Assembly (NCBI RefSeq): GCF_015841355.1
Contig: NZ_CP064908.1
Location: 2,666,001-2,730,000 of the forward strand
Reading direction: 5' to 3'
DNA from: Synechococcus sp. CBW1107
GTDB lineage: Bacteria; Cyanobacteriota; Cyanobacteriia; PCC-6307; Cyanobiaceae
Length of the DNA stretch: 64,000 nt
The position numbers and the translations under genes were made by a program. Positions 1 through 12,589 of the stretch are shown piece after piece. Below the pieces are notes generated by a model. It saw only the letters and a program-made list of their open reading frames with translations, was not told where the DNA came from and searched no databases. Within the stretch, counting starts at the first letter, position 1. Every line of letters starts with the position of its first letter.

Positions 1-2
1 TC

Positions 3-146
3 GACAGTCGCACCGGCCAGCTGATCCTGATGAGCGCCGTCGACAATCTGATCAAGGGCCAGGCGGGGCAGGGGGTTCAGTGCCTCAACCTGATGGCCGG
101 CCTGCCGGCGCCGATGGGTCTGCCGCTGCTGCCGTTCTATCCCTGA
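3..146 (+). CDS. argC: N-acetyl-gamma-glutamyl-phosphate reductase, C-terminal fragment
   Basis: Only the last 47 codons lie in the window; the 5' part is cut off by the left edge. The readable tail has the pattern typical of the ArgC C-terminus: a short [11 protein letters not shown] segment followed by [10 protein letters not shown] and a hydrophobic end. ArgC reduces N-acetylglutamyl phosphate with NADPH in arginine biosynthesis in the cytoplasm. The 3' end overlaps the 3' end of the opposite-strand purN gene by 62 nt. The call rests on a short segment, but the motif is distinctive. Confidence 0.8.
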   Translation, partial: DSRTGQLILMSAVDNLIKGQAGQGVQCLNLMAGLPAPMGLPLLPFYP

Positions 147-792
147 GCCTGGCGGCGGCGAGGGCCACCGCCAGGGGCAGCAGGCGGTGCTCCTGCTGGT
201 GAATCCTGGCCGCCAGGCTGTCGCGATCGTCGCCGGGGAACACCGGAACGGCAGCCTGGGCCAGGATCGGACCTCCGTCGAGGTCCTCGGTCACCAGGTG
301 GGCGGTGCAGCCGCTGAGGGTGACTCCGGCCGCAAGGGCCTGCCCCACGGCATCGAGCCCGCGGAAGCTGGGCAGCAACGATGGGTGGATGTTGATCAGG
401 CGCGAGGGGAAGGCGCCGATCAGACGCGGGGTGACGATCCGCATCCAGCCGGCCATCACCACCAGATCCACGCCGGTGGTCGCAAAGGTTTCGATCAGGG
501 CGCCATCCAGCTCCTCACGGCTTCGGTGCCGGCGGTGATCCACCAGGGCGCAGGGAATCCCCAGCCGATGGGCCCGTTCCTGGGCGCCGCAGCCGGGATT
601 GTTCACCACCAGCTGGAGCACACGCCCCCTCAGGGGGCCTTCGCGGCAGGCCGTCACCAGCGCTTCGAAATTGGACCCCTCTCCGGAGGCCATCACCCCA
701 AGCCGCAGATCGCCGGCCTGTGGGGGCCAGGGCTGTGCCAACGGCCACTGGACACAACCGGGCGGATCGCTAGGGTCTGGCGAAGCGGGCAT
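85..792 (-). CDS. purN: Phosphoribosylglycinamide formyltransferase (GART)
   Basis: PurN transfers a formyl group from 10-formyl-tetrahydrofolate to GAR, the third step of purine synthesis. The family signature is clear: an N-terminal [14 protein letters not shown] phosphate-binding loop, [12 protein letters not shown], then [13 protein letters not shown] with the catalytic Asn-His-Pro, and the late DGGPILAQ segment. The frame stays open upstream to 1065, but that part is Arg/Ser/Pro-rich and antisense to the next gene. I therefore start at the ATG at 792, which gives 235 aa and leaves 7 nt to the divergent gene; an ATG at 816 is the alternative. The 3' end overlaps argC tail-to-tail by 62 nt. 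The start is uncertain. Confidence 0.9.
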   Translation of the reverse strand: MPASPDPSDPPGCVQWPLAQPWPPQAGDLRLGVMASGEGSNFEALVTACREGPLRGRVLQLVVNNPGCGAQERAHRLGIPCALVDHRRHRSREELDGALIETFATTGVDLVVMAGWMRIVTPRLIGAFPSRLINIHPSLLPSFRGLDAVGQALAAGVTLSGCTAHLVTEDLDGGPILAQAAVPVFPGDDRDSLAARIHQQEHRLLPLAVALAAARLRDRTAAAADPSAPAGRPSG

Positions 793-799
793 TGGCGTC

Positions 800-1144
800 T
801 TGTCCCATCTCTCCATCCTGCCAACGGTGATCCGCGATCTGGACCTGCTGGCAGCATCCCTGGCCGACCTCGGCTGTGACCCGATCCGAGCCGGCGTGCT
901 TGAAGGCTTTGCCGGGGAGCGCACAGCGGTGGATCTGAGGGTCCGTCTGGCCGGGGAGCAGTGGATCGGTTGGCACCGGCAGCCCGACGGCAGCCTGGCT
1001 CTGCTGGGTGATCTGCAGCGTCTGAGCCGCTCCCGTTCTCTGCAGACTTTCCTCGGCCGCCTCACCCGGCGCTATGCCGCCAGGCTCGCCCTGAAGGACG
1101 CTGCCCTCGTACTGCCGATGGCCTCGATCGAACTGGTGTCCTGA
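800..1144 (+). CDS. Ycf35-like DUF1257 family protein
   Basis: This 114-aa protein starts at a TTG at 800, giving an MSHLSILPTVIRDLDLL start that matches the usual beginning of Ycf35/DUF1257 proteins. These are found in cyanobacteria and algal plastids, and their function is unknown. Further family features are a Leu-rich helix, an LADLG turn, and a C-terminal stretch rich in Leu, Arg and Ala. No catalytic motif is visible. The 599-799 part of the open frame is antisense to purN and is excluded. It is followed 7 nt later by the M61 peptidase gene and may be cotranscribed with it. Confidence 0.7.
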   Translation: MSHLSILPTVIRDLDLLAASLADLGCDPIRAGVLEGFAGERTAVDLRVRLAGEQWIGWHRQPDGSLALLGDLQRLSRSRSLQTFLGRLTRRYAARLALKDAALVLPMASIELVS

Positions 1145-1151
1145 AGCCTGG

Positions 1152-2900
1152 GTGGTTGACCTTTTCCTGGACCTGAGCGAGCCTCATCGCCACCTGGTCC
1201 ATGTCAGCCTCCGCTGCACGCCGGCCACTCCGGTGCTGCGGTTGCGTCTGCCGTCCTGGACACCGGGGTCCTACCTGATTCGCGACTACGTCCGTCACCT
1301 GGAAGCCCTGGAGATTCTCCAGGGAACGGAACGCCTGCAGCCGAGCCGAACGGATCCCGCCGGCTGGAGACTGGATCTGTGCTCTCAGGAGCCGCTGGAG
1401 ATCCACTACGACGTGCTGGCCGCCGACCTGACCGTGCGCACCTGCCACCTCGACGGCGATCATGGGTTTCTGGCCCTTGCGGCCCTGGCACTGCAGGTCG
1501 AAGGGGAACGCTGGAGGCCCCACCGCCTGAGTCTGCGCCTGCCGGCGGGCTGGCGGGCTTTCGTTCCCTTGCCGCTTCAGGCCGACGGCACCTGGCTGGC
1601 GGCCGACTTCGATCAGCTGGTGGATACCCCGGTGGAAGCGGGTCCCCACCGCGAGCACCACTTCAGCGTGGCGGATGTGCCCCATCGCTGGGTCTGCTGG
1701 GACGCCACCATGCCCGCCAGGGCCGCTGAGTCGGATGCGGCTGTTCCGGACAGCCTGCTCAGAGACCACCCCACGCTGCTGAAGGACGTGGCGGCGGTGT
1801 GTGAGGCCTGCTGCCGGTTGATGGGCGAGTCCGCCCCGGCCGCTCCCGAGTACCTGTTCGTGCTGCATCTGCTCGATCAGGGCTACGGCGGTCTCGAGCA
1901 CGACAGCTCCACGGTGCTGCAGTTCGGTCGCGAGGCGCTGCGCAAGCCCGAGGGGTATCGCCAGCTGCTCCAGCTGGTGGCCCACGAGTATCTCCACCAG
2001 TGGAATGTGCGCCGGCTCAGGCCCGCGGCACTCTGTCCGATCGACTACGACCGGCCCGTGATCGTGCCCGGACTGTGGTTCGCCGAAGGCGTCACCAGTT
2101 ATTTCGACCAGCTCCTGCCTCACCTGGCTGGTTTATCGGGCGAAGATGACGTGATGCATGATTTCGGCACTGATCTCAGCCGTTATCTCCTCACCCCGGG
2201 GCGCCTGGGTGGCCAGAGCCTGCGTCAGAGCGCCGAGGAAGCCTGGGTGAAGCTCTACCGGCGCGAGGCCAACAGCGACGACAACCAGATCAGCTACTAC
2301 CTCAAGGGCTCCATCCTCTCCCTGGTGCTCGATCTGGAGTTGCGTCGCTCGGGATCGTGCCTGGCCCAGGTGCTGCGGGATCTCTGGGACCGTCTGGGAC
2401 GCTGGGGCCGGGGCTACCGGGAGCACGACCTGCTTGAGGCCTTCAGCGCCCGCTCGCCAGGCCTGGGTGATCGTCTGCCGGCCTGGTTGGATGGGTTTGA
2501 GGATCCCGATCTGCCCGCCTACCTCCAGGATGTGGGGCTGAAGCTGGAGCCCCGGCGGGCCCCGGCAGCCGATCCCGGCCTGAAGGCAGCGCTCCAGGGG
2601 GGAGTCCTGGAGGTGGTTCGGGTGGTGCGCGCCGGGCCCGCCCAGGAGGCCGGCGTCATGGTGGGCGATGAGCTGATTGCCCTGGATGGTCTGCGCCTGC
2701 GCAAGCCCGAAGACCTGGCGGCAGTCCTGCAGGCCCAGCAGCGCCAGACGATCACCATCAGCCGGCGGGGGCTTCTGCGCACTCTGCCGATCACTGCCGC
2801 GGAGCCGCAGATCGAGAGCTGGCGGCTGCTGGTGGATCCTGCCGCCGGACCGGAGGCCGGGGAGCGCCGCCGCCAGTGGCTGGCCGTGGTGCCATGTTGA
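1152..2900 (+). CDS. M61 family metallopeptidase with C-terminal PDZ domain
   Basis: This 582-aa protein belongs to the M61 (glycyl aminopeptidase-like) family. The zinc-binding HEYLHQWN motif gives His278, Glu279 and His282, and the third ligand is Glu312 in WFAEGVTSYFD. The N-terminal part (about 1-170) is the beta-rich M61 N domain, and a PDZ domain spans roughly 485-545 (VRAGPAQEAGVMVGDELIALDG). No signal peptide is seen, so it is probably cytoplasmic. The GTG start at 1152 follows the Ycf35-like stop by 7 nt. Its stop is embedded in the start of the next gene (ATGTTGA, 7-nt overlap), which suggests translational coupling. The substrate is unknown. Confidence 0.88.
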   Translation: MVDLFLDLSEPHRHLVHVSLRCTPATPVLRLRLPSWTPGSYLIRDYVRHLEALEILQGTERLQPSRTDPAGWRLDLCSQEPLEIHYDVLAADLTVRTCHLDGDHGFLALAALALQVEGERWRPHRLSLRLPAGWRAFVPLPLQADGTWLAADFDQLVDTPVEAGPHREHHFSVADVPHRWVCWDATMPARAAESDAAVPDSLLRDHPTLLKDVAAVCEACCRLMGESAPAAPEYLFVLHLLDQGYGGLEHDSSTVLQFGREALRKPEGYRQLLQLVAHEYLHQWNVRRLRPAALCPIDYDRPVIVPGLWFAEGVTSYFDQLLPHLAGLSGEDDVMHDFGTDLSRYLLTPGRLGGQSLRQSAEEAWVKLYRREANSDDNQISYYLKGSILSLVLDLELRRSGSCLAQVLRDLWDRLGRWGRGYREHDLLEAFSARSPGLGDRLPAWLDGFEDPDLPAYLQDVGLKLEPRRAPAADPGLKAALQGGVLEVVRVVRAGPAQEAGVMVGDELIALDGLRLRKPEDLAAVLQAQQRQTITISRRGLLRTLPITAAEPQIESWRLLVDPAAGPEAGERRRQWLAVVPC

Positions 2901-3787
2901 ACACCCTGATGGAGCGCCTGCGCGGCAAGCCCCTGGCCCTGGGTCTTCTGGGTGGTGCGGCGATTCTTGGGCTGGGCTGCCTGGGCTGGCTGGCCCGTGA
3001 TCTGACCGCCAGCTCAGAGGCCGCCAGCCGTCCGTCGCTGCTGCAACTGCTCGAGCAGGTCACCCAGCCCCAACCCTCTCCGGAACCTCCAGCCCGGCGC
3101 CCGTCACCCCTGCCGCCACCACGGCCGGCCTGGGTCAGCCCCCTGGCCCGTCAGTGTGTCGATCTCGATCCGCGGCTGCGCCTGCGGCTGGAGCGGGAGC
3201 TCGAGGCGTTGCCCGTGCGCCGACGGCGGCTGCAGATCGATCCCAGCAACTACGGGGTCCGCTTCGAGAGGGATGCCTTCGGCCATCCGGTCGATCCCAC
3301 CCCCCAGGTGGTGGTCCTGCATGAAACCGTGTATGGCATCGGCTCAGCCCTGCGCACCTTCCAGACCCCCCATCCCAGGGATGAAGACCAGGTGAGCTAC
3401 CACACGCTGATCAGCCTCGATGGCCAGGTGATCGATGTGCTCGATCCCGGCCAGCGGGCCTTCGGGGCCGGTAATTCCGCCTTCAACGGCCGCTGGGTGG
3501 TCACCAACCCACGGGTGGGGGGCTCCATCAACAACTTCGCCCTGCACATCAGCCTGGAAACCCCCCTGGATGGGGAAGACAACGACAGCGGCCACAGCGG
3601 CTACAGCAGCAGGCAGTACGACGCCCTGGCCCTCGTGCTCACCGACTGGATGCGCCGCTTCCCGATTCCCGCCGCTCACATCACCACCCACCGGCAGGTG
3701 GATCTGGGTGGAGAGCGCGCCGATCCGCGCAGCTTCGAGTGGGGAGCGCTTCAGAGACGGCTGGCGGCCCTCGGTCAGCTCTGCTGA
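2894..3787 (+). CDS. N-acetylmuramoyl-L-alanine amidase (Amidase_2/PGRP type), membrane-anchored
   Basis: This 297-aa protein probably cleaves the bond between N-acetylmuramic acid and the stem peptide of peptidoglycan. The start is the ATG at 2894, overlapping the upstream stop. Residues about 12-33 form a hydrophobic signal or anchor segment (LALGLLGGAAILGLGCLGWL), followed by a Pro-rich linker. The Amidase_2 fold begins near VVVLHETVYG (first zinc His), continues through YHTLISLDG, and includes the late HITTHRQVD segment with the other zinc-site His. A Ser/Gly-rich loop (NDSGHSGYSS) precedes the last helices. It should act in the periplasm. Confidence 0.88.
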   Translation: MLNTLMERLRGKPLALGLLGGAAILGLGCLGWLARDLTASSEAASRPSLLQLLEQVTQPQPSPEPPARRPSPLPPPRPAWVSPLARQCVDLDPRLRLRLERELEALPVRRRRLQIDPSNYGVRFERDAFGHPVDPTPQVVVLHETVYGIGSALRTFQTPHPRDEDQVSYHTLISLDGQVIDVLDPGQRAFGAGNSAFNGRWVVTNPRVGGSINNFALHISLETPLDGEDNDSGHSGYSSRQYDALALVLTDWMRRFPIPAAHITTHRQVDLGGERADPRSFEWGALQRRLAALGQLC

Positions 3788-3803
3788 GGCTGAAGCTCGG
3801 GTC

Positions 3804-4646
3804 TCAGATCAGGGGGGAGAGCTGGGGCTTGCGCTCCGAATAGATCAGGGCATGCAGCTCTGGGTCCTGCATGTAGCTCAGGATGCGCGCGGGATAGTCC
3901 AGCTTGCCGTTATGGAGGTAGGCGAGGGTGGCGAGCGCCTTGGCATCGCGAGGGCTGCGGCTGGCCTGGAGCTGGCGGTCGGTGGGCAGCCCCAGTTCGC
4001 GGCTCAGACGGGCGAACTTACCGACCAGGAGGGCCACGTTGCGGCTTGGATCGAGCAGCTCGAGGCGGGCGGTCTGGATCTGTTCGGCCGTGGGTTCGGC
4101 GGGGAGCAGCCCCTGATGGATGAGTTCGCCGATGCCCAGCTGGGCGGGTCCATGGGTGCTGAACAGCCCCGATTGGGCCGCCAGAGGAAGGTCCTCGCCG
4201 GGCTTGGCGTGCTGGATCTCATCAAAGAGGACGGCCGCCACCAGCATCGGGTTGATGCGGTGCCGACGGCTTTCCTGAAGGATCGTGGGCCGCAGCTCCT
4301 CGAGCCGTTCCACGGTGCGGGCCCTCAGCGGGGTGAGTTGATCGAGGCCACGGGTGAACAGTTGAGCCAGAGGAGCCTGGGGTCCGTGCACCCCGAAGCG
4401 GCGTTGCAGCTCCTTCAGTTCGCCCGGGGCGAAATCGATGGGATCGGGACGCTGCCCCTCACTGGTGAAGGCTTCCGGGTCACTGCTGTCCGTGCTCAGG
4501 CTGGCCGTCAGGCCGGGCTCGGTGAGCAGTGCGGAGCTGGAGAGGTGGCGCTGGGGGGAGCCGGAGGCGAGGCTCAGGAGCGACAGGGCGGCAGCCAGGG
4601 ACACAGCCCAGCGGTTCGGCCCACCCCGGGGGGAGAACGAAACCAT
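3804..4646 (-). CDS. Exported protein with lytic-transglycosylase-like region, function unknown
   Basis: Starting at the ATG at 4646, the 280-aa product has an N-terminal signal peptide (basic start, then AVSLAAALSLLSLASG). The open frame runs upstream to 4793, but those residues are not protein-like. The core has an Arg-rich helix, ILQESRRHRINPMLVAAVLF, followed later by STHGPAQLGIGEL. This resembles the Glu and GxxQ arrangement of lysozyme-fold transglycosylases and DUF1402-type proteins. I infer a role in peptidoglycan turnover, in keeping with the adjacent amidase gene that converges on it (16-nt gap). The family assignment is tentative. A long inverted repeat sits just upstream of the start. 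Confidence 0.6.
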   Translation of the reverse strand: MVSFSPRGGPNRWAVSLAAALSLLSLASGSPQRHLSSSALLTEPGLTASLSTDSSDPEAFTSEGQRPDPIDFAPGELKELQRRFGVHGPQAPLAQLFTRGLDQLTPLRARTVERLEELRPTILQESRRHRINPMLVAAVLFDEIQHAKPGEDLPLAAQSGLFSTHGPAQLGIGELIHQGLLPAEPTAEQIQTARLELLDPSRNVALLVGKFARLSRELGLPTDRQLQASRSPRDAKALATLAYLHNGKLDYPARILSYMQDPELHALIYSERKPQLSPLI

Positions 4647-4660
4647 CGGAGGGCGTGTCG

Positions 4661-4693
4661 TCAAGAAATTCCGCCAGTCCAAATATTTCTTGA
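4661..4693. promoter_or_regulatory. Inverted repeat upstream of the exported-protein gene, possible operator
   Basis: TCAAGAAAT (4661-4669) and ATTTCTTGA (4685-4693) are perfect 9-bp inverted arms separated by 15 nt. They lie 15-47 nt upstream of the start codon at 4646 on the minus strand, in an AT-richer patch of the 218-nt gap shared with pgi. The placement suits an operator or a stem in the 5' leader. There is no T-run, so a terminator is unlikely. Confidence 0.45.
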
Positions 4694-4864
4694 AGATTAA
4701 CGGCTCCGTCCGGCCATCCCTGCTCCCGGGGTCGTTTGTGTTTCCGTCCATACCAATCACCCGCTTCTGGCCGGCTTCGGTGTGGCCTGCCACCCCTGTG
4801 CTTCCTTGGGGGCCCTTCCACAGATAAGTTCAGCCTCGGCAGCCGATTCGTGAAACCCGCCCGC

Positions 4865-6466
4865 ATGACGACGCTTCCGGATTACAGCTTCCATGAACCC
4901 CTGGTGCAGTGGCAGCGCTTCTGCGACCTGCTCTGGCATCACGACGACCTGGGCTTCTGGGTCGATGTCAGCCGGATGGCGCTCAACCTGGCCGATTTCG
5001 AAGCCCTTGAGCCTGCCTTCGATCGGGCCTTCGCGGCCATGCAGGCCCTGGAGGACGGCGCCATCGCCAACCCCGACGAGGGGCGTCAGGTCGGTCATTA
5101 CTGGTTGCGTGCCCCCGAACTGGCACCGGATCCGGAGGCGGGAGCGCACATCCAGGCGGAGGTGGAGCGGATCGATGCCTTCGGCCGGCAGGTGATCGAG
5201 GGAGCCTGCCCGGCTCCGTCCGGCAAGCCCTTCACAGACGTCCTCTGGATCGGCATCGGCGGGTCCGGTCTGGGTCCATTGCTGATCCTGCGCGCTCTCA
5301 AGGAGGAGGGGGTGGGGCTGCCCTTCCACTTCTTCGACAACGTCGATCCCCAGGGAATGAGCCGCACCCTCTCGGCCCTGGGGGATCGGCTGAGCACCAC
5401 CCTGGTGGTGGTGGTGAGCAAGTCGGGCGGCACTCCCGAGCCCCGTCTGGGCATGGAGCAGGCCAGGGCCCGCCTGGAGGCCCTCGGCGGATCCTGGGCC
5501 CGGCAGGCCGTTGCCGTCACCATGGTGGGCTCTCAGCTGGATCAGCGGGCCGAAGCCGAAGGCTGGCTCGCCCGCTTCGACATGTTCGATTGGGTGGGGG
5601 GACGCACCAGCATCACCAGCGCTGTGGGCCTGCTGCCGGCGGCCCTGATCGGCGCCGATCTCCACGGGTTCCTCGAGGGGGCGGCGCGCATGGATGCCGC
5701 CACCCGGGTGCCCAGCCTGCGCGCGAACCCCGCGGCCCTGATGGCCGCGGCCTGGCATGTGGCCGGCGGCGGTGCCGGAGGGCGCGACATGGTGGTCCTC
5801 CCCTACCGCGACCGGCTGGAGGTCTTCAGCCGCTACCTGCAGCAGCTGGTGATGGAATCCCTGGGCAAGCGGCTCGACCGGGAAGGCCGTGAGGTGCATC
5901 AGGGCATTGCCGTCTACGGCAACAAGGGCTCCACCGATCAGCACGCTTACGTGCAGCAGCTCCGTGACGGGGTCGACAACTTCTTCGTCACTTTCATCGA
6001 GGCTCTCGATGACCCCGCCGATGTGGCTCCCATTGGCGGGGACTACCCCGGAGACTTCCTCGATGGATTCCTGCAGGGAACCCGCTCCGCCCTCACCGAA
6101 GGCGGGCGTCAGAGCCTGTCGATCAGCCTGCGCCACTTCGATGCCCGCAGCCTGGGGGCGCTGGTGGCCCTGTTCGAGCGGGCCGTGGGGCTCTACGGCG
6201 AACTGGTGAACGTGAATGCCTACGACCAGCCCGGGGTGGAGGCGGGCAAGAAGGCCGCTGCCACGATCCTGGACCTTCAGGGTCGGGTGGAGGCTCTGCT
6301 GGCGGATGGGCAGCCCCGCTCCGTGCAGGCGATCCGCGAGGAGCTGCAGCTCCCCAGTCCCGAGGCGGCCTTCTGGATCCTGCGGCACCTCTGCGGCAAT
6401 GACCGCGGCTTCAGCGCCCGAGGCGACTGGGGCGAACCGGCCGGTCTGGTGTTCCAGAAGGGGTGA
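4865..6466 (+). CDS. pgi: Glucose-6-phosphate isomerase
   Basis: Pgi interconverts glucose-6-phosphate and fructose-6-phosphate, linking glycolysis, the oxidative pentose phosphate route and glycogen metabolism. The 533-aa product shows the SIS-fold phosphosugar motifs: IGIGGSGLGP near residue 125, then VVVSKSGGTPEPR, GGRTSITSAVGLL, and the KGSTDQHAYVQQL segment that includes the catalytic His. The ATG at 4865 (MTTLPDYSF) is chosen over the longer frame from 4736, whose extra residues look like translated leader. It is transcribed divergently from the exported-protein gene and followed 51 nt later by the formaldehyde dehydrogenase gene. Confidence 0.96.
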   Translation: MTTLPDYSFHEPLVQWQRFCDLLWHHDDLGFWVDVSRMALNLADFEALEPAFDRAFAAMQALEDGAIANPDEGRQVGHYWLRAPELAPDPEAGAHIQAEVERIDAFGRQVIEGACPAPSGKPFTDVLWIGIGGSGLGPLLILRALKEEGVGLPFHFFDNVDPQGMSRTLSALGDRLSTTLVVVVSKSGGTPEPRLGMEQARARLEALGGSWARQAVAVTMVGSQLDQRAEAEGWLARFDMFDWVGGRTSITSAVGLLPAALIGADLHGFLEGAARMDAATRVPSLRANPAALMAAAWHVAGGGAGGRDMVVLPYRDRLEVFSRYLQQLVMESLGKRLDREGREVHQGIAVYGNKGSTDQHAYVQQLRDGVDNFFVTFIEALDDPADVAPIGGDYPGDFLDGFLQGTRSALTEGGRQSLSISLRHFDARSLGALVALFERAVGLYGELVNVNAYDQPGVEAGKKAAATILDLQGRVEALLADGQPRSVQAIREELQLPSPEAAFWILRHLCGNDRGFSARGDWGEPAGLVFQKG

Positions 6467-7636
<1,170 letters not shown>

Positions 7637-7647
7637 GGCCCCACTCC

Positions 7648-8492
7648 GTGCTCACACTCCTGAGCGAGAACCGCAGCTTCGCCGGGGCCCACCGGCGCTA
7701 CCGGCACCACTCCGCCCTGCTCGACTGCGCGATGACCCTGGCGGTGTACCTCCCGCCCCAGGCTCTGGCCGGTGCGTCCGTGCCGGCGTTGTACTGGCTC
7801 TCCGGCCTCACCTGCACCGACGAGAACTTCATGCAGAAGGCCGGGGCCCACCGCCTGGCCGCCAGCCTCGGTCTGGCCCTGATTGCTCCCGACACCAGCC
7901 CCAGGGGGCCCGAGGTGCCGGGGGACCCGGACGGGGCCTGGGATTTCGGTCACGGAGCCGGGTTCTACCTCAATGCCAGTGAGGCCCCCTGGGCGCGCCA
8001 CTACCGCATGCACGATTACGTGGTGGAGGAGCTGCCGGAGCTGCTCGAGCGGGAGCTGCCCCTGAACGGCCGTCGCGGTGTCAGTGGCCATTCGATGGGG
8101 GGGCATGGCGCCCTGGTCTGCGCCCTGCGCCATCCCGGCCTCTACCGATCCGTCTCGGCCTTCGCGCCGATCAGCCACCCCAGCCGCTGCCCCTGGGGGG
8201 AGAAGGCCTTCAGCCGCTATCTCGGCCCGGATCGCTCCCGCTGGCGTGAGTGGGACGCCTGCGAGCTGATCGTTTCAGCGCCGGAGCGGCTGCCCCTGCT
8301 GATCGATCAGGGGCTGGACGATCCTTTCCTGGAGAGTCAGCTGCGGCCCGATGACCTGGAGGAGGCGGCCCGATCCGCCGGCCACCCCCTGGAGCTGAGG
8401 CGCCAGCCGGGCTACGACCACAGCTACTTCTTCATCGCCAGCTTCATCGACGACCACCTGCGCCACCACGCGGCGGCCCTGCTCCCGCCCGC

Positions 8493-8496
<4 letters not shown>
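7648..8496 (+). CDS. fghA: S-formylglutathione hydrolase
   Basis: This 282-aa serine hydrolase splits S-formylglutathione into formate and glutathione, completing the pathway begun by the upstream dehydrogenase. Family motifs are [17 protein letters not shown] near residue 50 (oxyanion loop), the nucleophile elbow [11 protein letters not shown], and the terminal catalytic His in [12 protein letters not shown]. The start is a GTG at 7648. Its TAG stop overlaps the leuS stop on the opposite strand within the 4-nt palindrome CTAG at 8493-8496. No signal peptide, so it is cytoplasmic. Confidence 0.95.
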
Positions 8497-11147
<2,651 letters not shown>

Positions 11148-11230
11148 GTTCCGGGGTCGGCCGGTTCGCATCAGCCGTTGAGTGCGTGGCTGTGATCGTG
11201 CCACACCCCCCAGGGGTGCTCCATGCGCCG

Positions 11231-11452
11231 TCACTCCAGGGGCTGGATGGTCTCGAGTGCGGAGCGGCGGATCAGCACCGGCTGCTGGGCGCTGGCGGGC
11301 CGGAGGGCCAGGAACTCGGGGTCCTGCCAGTCGAGGCAGCCTTCGAGCTGCTCGCCGCCGGGGAATCGAATTCGCAGGGGCGTGCGCTGACGGACCCAGT
11401 TCTGGAGGAGGCGCACCCCGGGCAGGCTCGTATCCAGATTCTGAGTCTCCAT
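11231..11452 (-). CDS. hfq: Cyanobacterial-type Hfq, RNA-associated Sm-like protein
   Basis: The 73-aa product matches the short divergent cyanobacterial Hfq. It has an N-terminal helix ending [11 protein letters not shown], then Sm1 strands ([21 protein letters not shown]) and an Sm2-like end ([17 protein letters not shown]). Cyanobacterial Hfq lacks the strong A-rich RNA binding of enterobacterial Hfq, and in Synechocystis it is tied to type IV pili and phototaxis. The start is the ATG at 11452, 12 nt from the divergent dapF start. The gene lies inside a longer antisense frame (to 12652), of which only this end is protein-like. Short but recognisable. Confidence 0.82.
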   Translation of the reverse strand: METQNLDTSLPGVRLLQNWVRQRTPLRIRFPGGEQLEGCLDWQDPEFLALRPASAQQPVLIRRSALETIQPLE

Positions 11453-11464
11453 AGGATTCAGGTT

Positions 11465-12589
11465 ATGTGGATCGGGAATGGGGCCGTGCTGGCATTCAGC
11501 AAGTACCAGGGGCTGGGCAACGACTTTCTCCTGCTCGACGGGCGTGAGGCGGCCGATCCCCAGGACCTGTTCGGCCTCGACCCTGAACGGGTGCGCTGGA
11601 TCTGCGACCGGCGCTTCGGGGTGGGCGGTGATGGGGTGATCCTCGCTCTGCCTCCCGAGGGGGATGGGGAACTGCGCATGCGCATCTTCAATGCCGATGG
11701 CAGCGAGGCGGAGATGTGCGGCAACGGCATCCGCTGCCTGGCCAGGTTCCTCGCCGACAGCGACGGTGATGCGCCGGGGAGGACCTGGCAGGTGGAGACC
11801 ATGGCCGGGCGGATGGTGCCCGAACTGCTCGGGGATGGCACGGTGCGCGTCGACATGGGGGAGCCGTTCCTGCTGCCCGAGCAGGTGCCCACCACCCTGG
11901 CGACCGGACCGGCGGGGCTTCCCCAGGGCGAACTGGAGGTCGAGGGTGCCCGCTTCGCGTCGGCAGCGGCCGGCATGGGCAATCCCCACCTGGTGATCCC
12001 GGTCGACGACGTGGAGGTGGTCGACCTGGAGCGGTTCGGTCCCCTGCTCGAGCGGCATCCCGCTTTCCCGGCCCGCACCAATGTCCATTTCGTGCAGGCG
12101 CTCAGGCCCGACCACCTCGTGATGCGCGTCTGGGAACGGGGCGCCGGCCCCACCCTGGCCTGCGGTACCGGTGCCTGCGCCACCCTCGTGGCCTGCCATC
12201 GCCTCGGCCTCGCTGAGCGCTCGGCACGGCTGGATCTTCCCGGCGGCTCGCTCTGGATCGACTGGGACTCCCGCTCGAACCATCTGTTCATGACGGGGCC
12301 TGCCGAACCGGTGTTCGACGGGGTGCTGGCACCGCCAGCGGACAGGGCCGTCGAACCGGTGTCGTCGCGACCGGTGGAGCCGGACGACATCAATTGCGCC
12401 ATCGCCTGTGCGCAGGGTTGCCAGCGGCCCGACAACTGCCCCAGCGCCGAGGCCCGCCGCCGGGTGGAGGCTCTGCTGGAGAGCCGCTCGCTCGATGAGC
12501 TGGTCTCCCTGGCCGCTCAGTCTCTGGAGGCCCGCACCCAGGCCCGCTTCAGCCGTGACAGCGCCGGCTCCGATCGCCCGGCCGAGTGA
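11465..12589 (+). CDS. dapF: Diaminopimelate epimerase with an 86-residue Cys-containing C-terminal extension
   Basis: DapF converts LL- to meso-diaminopimelate for lysine and peptidoglycan. It has the SKYQGLGNDFLLLDGR start, Cys85 in MCGNGIRCL and Cys233 in LACGTGACATL, the two catalytic cysteines. The epimerase ends at the MTGPAEPVFDGVL segment (residue 288), where the family normally stops. The product then continues for 86 residues containing Cys311, Cys315, Cys319 and Cys325 (a CX3CX3CX5C pattern) and a helical Arg/Leu/Glu tail. The ATG at 11465 is used; a GTG at 11486 (MLAFSKYQG) fits the family start as well. The stop overlaps the cysteine desulfurase start (GTGA). The function of the extension is unknown. 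Confidence 0.93.
   Translation: MWIGNGAVLAFSKYQGLGNDFLLLDGREAADPQDLFGLDPERVRWICDRRFGVGGDGVILALPPEGDGELRMRIFNADGSEAEMCGNGIRCLARFLADSDGDAPGRTWQVETMAGRMVPELLGDGTVRVDMGEPFLLPEQVPTTLATGPAGLPQGELEVEGARFASAAAGMGNPHLVIPVDDVEVVDLERFGPLLERHPAFPARTNVHFVQALRPDHLVMRVWERGAGPTLACGTGACATLVACHRLGLAERSARLDLPGGSLWIDWDSRSNHLFMTGPAEPVFDGVLAPPADRAVEPVSSRPVEPDDINCAIACAQGCQRPDNCPSAEARRRVEALLESRSLDELVSLAAQSLEARTQARFSRDSAGSDRPAE

Noticed and set aside
1062-2123. Long minus-strand frame (353 codons) opposite the M61 peptidase
   Set aside because: No recognisable motif, His/Gln/Gly-rich shadow of a well-supported gene; typical of high-GC DNA.
4757-6388. 543-codon minus-strand frame
   Set aside because: Antisense to pgi, whose motifs are all intact; no protein features.
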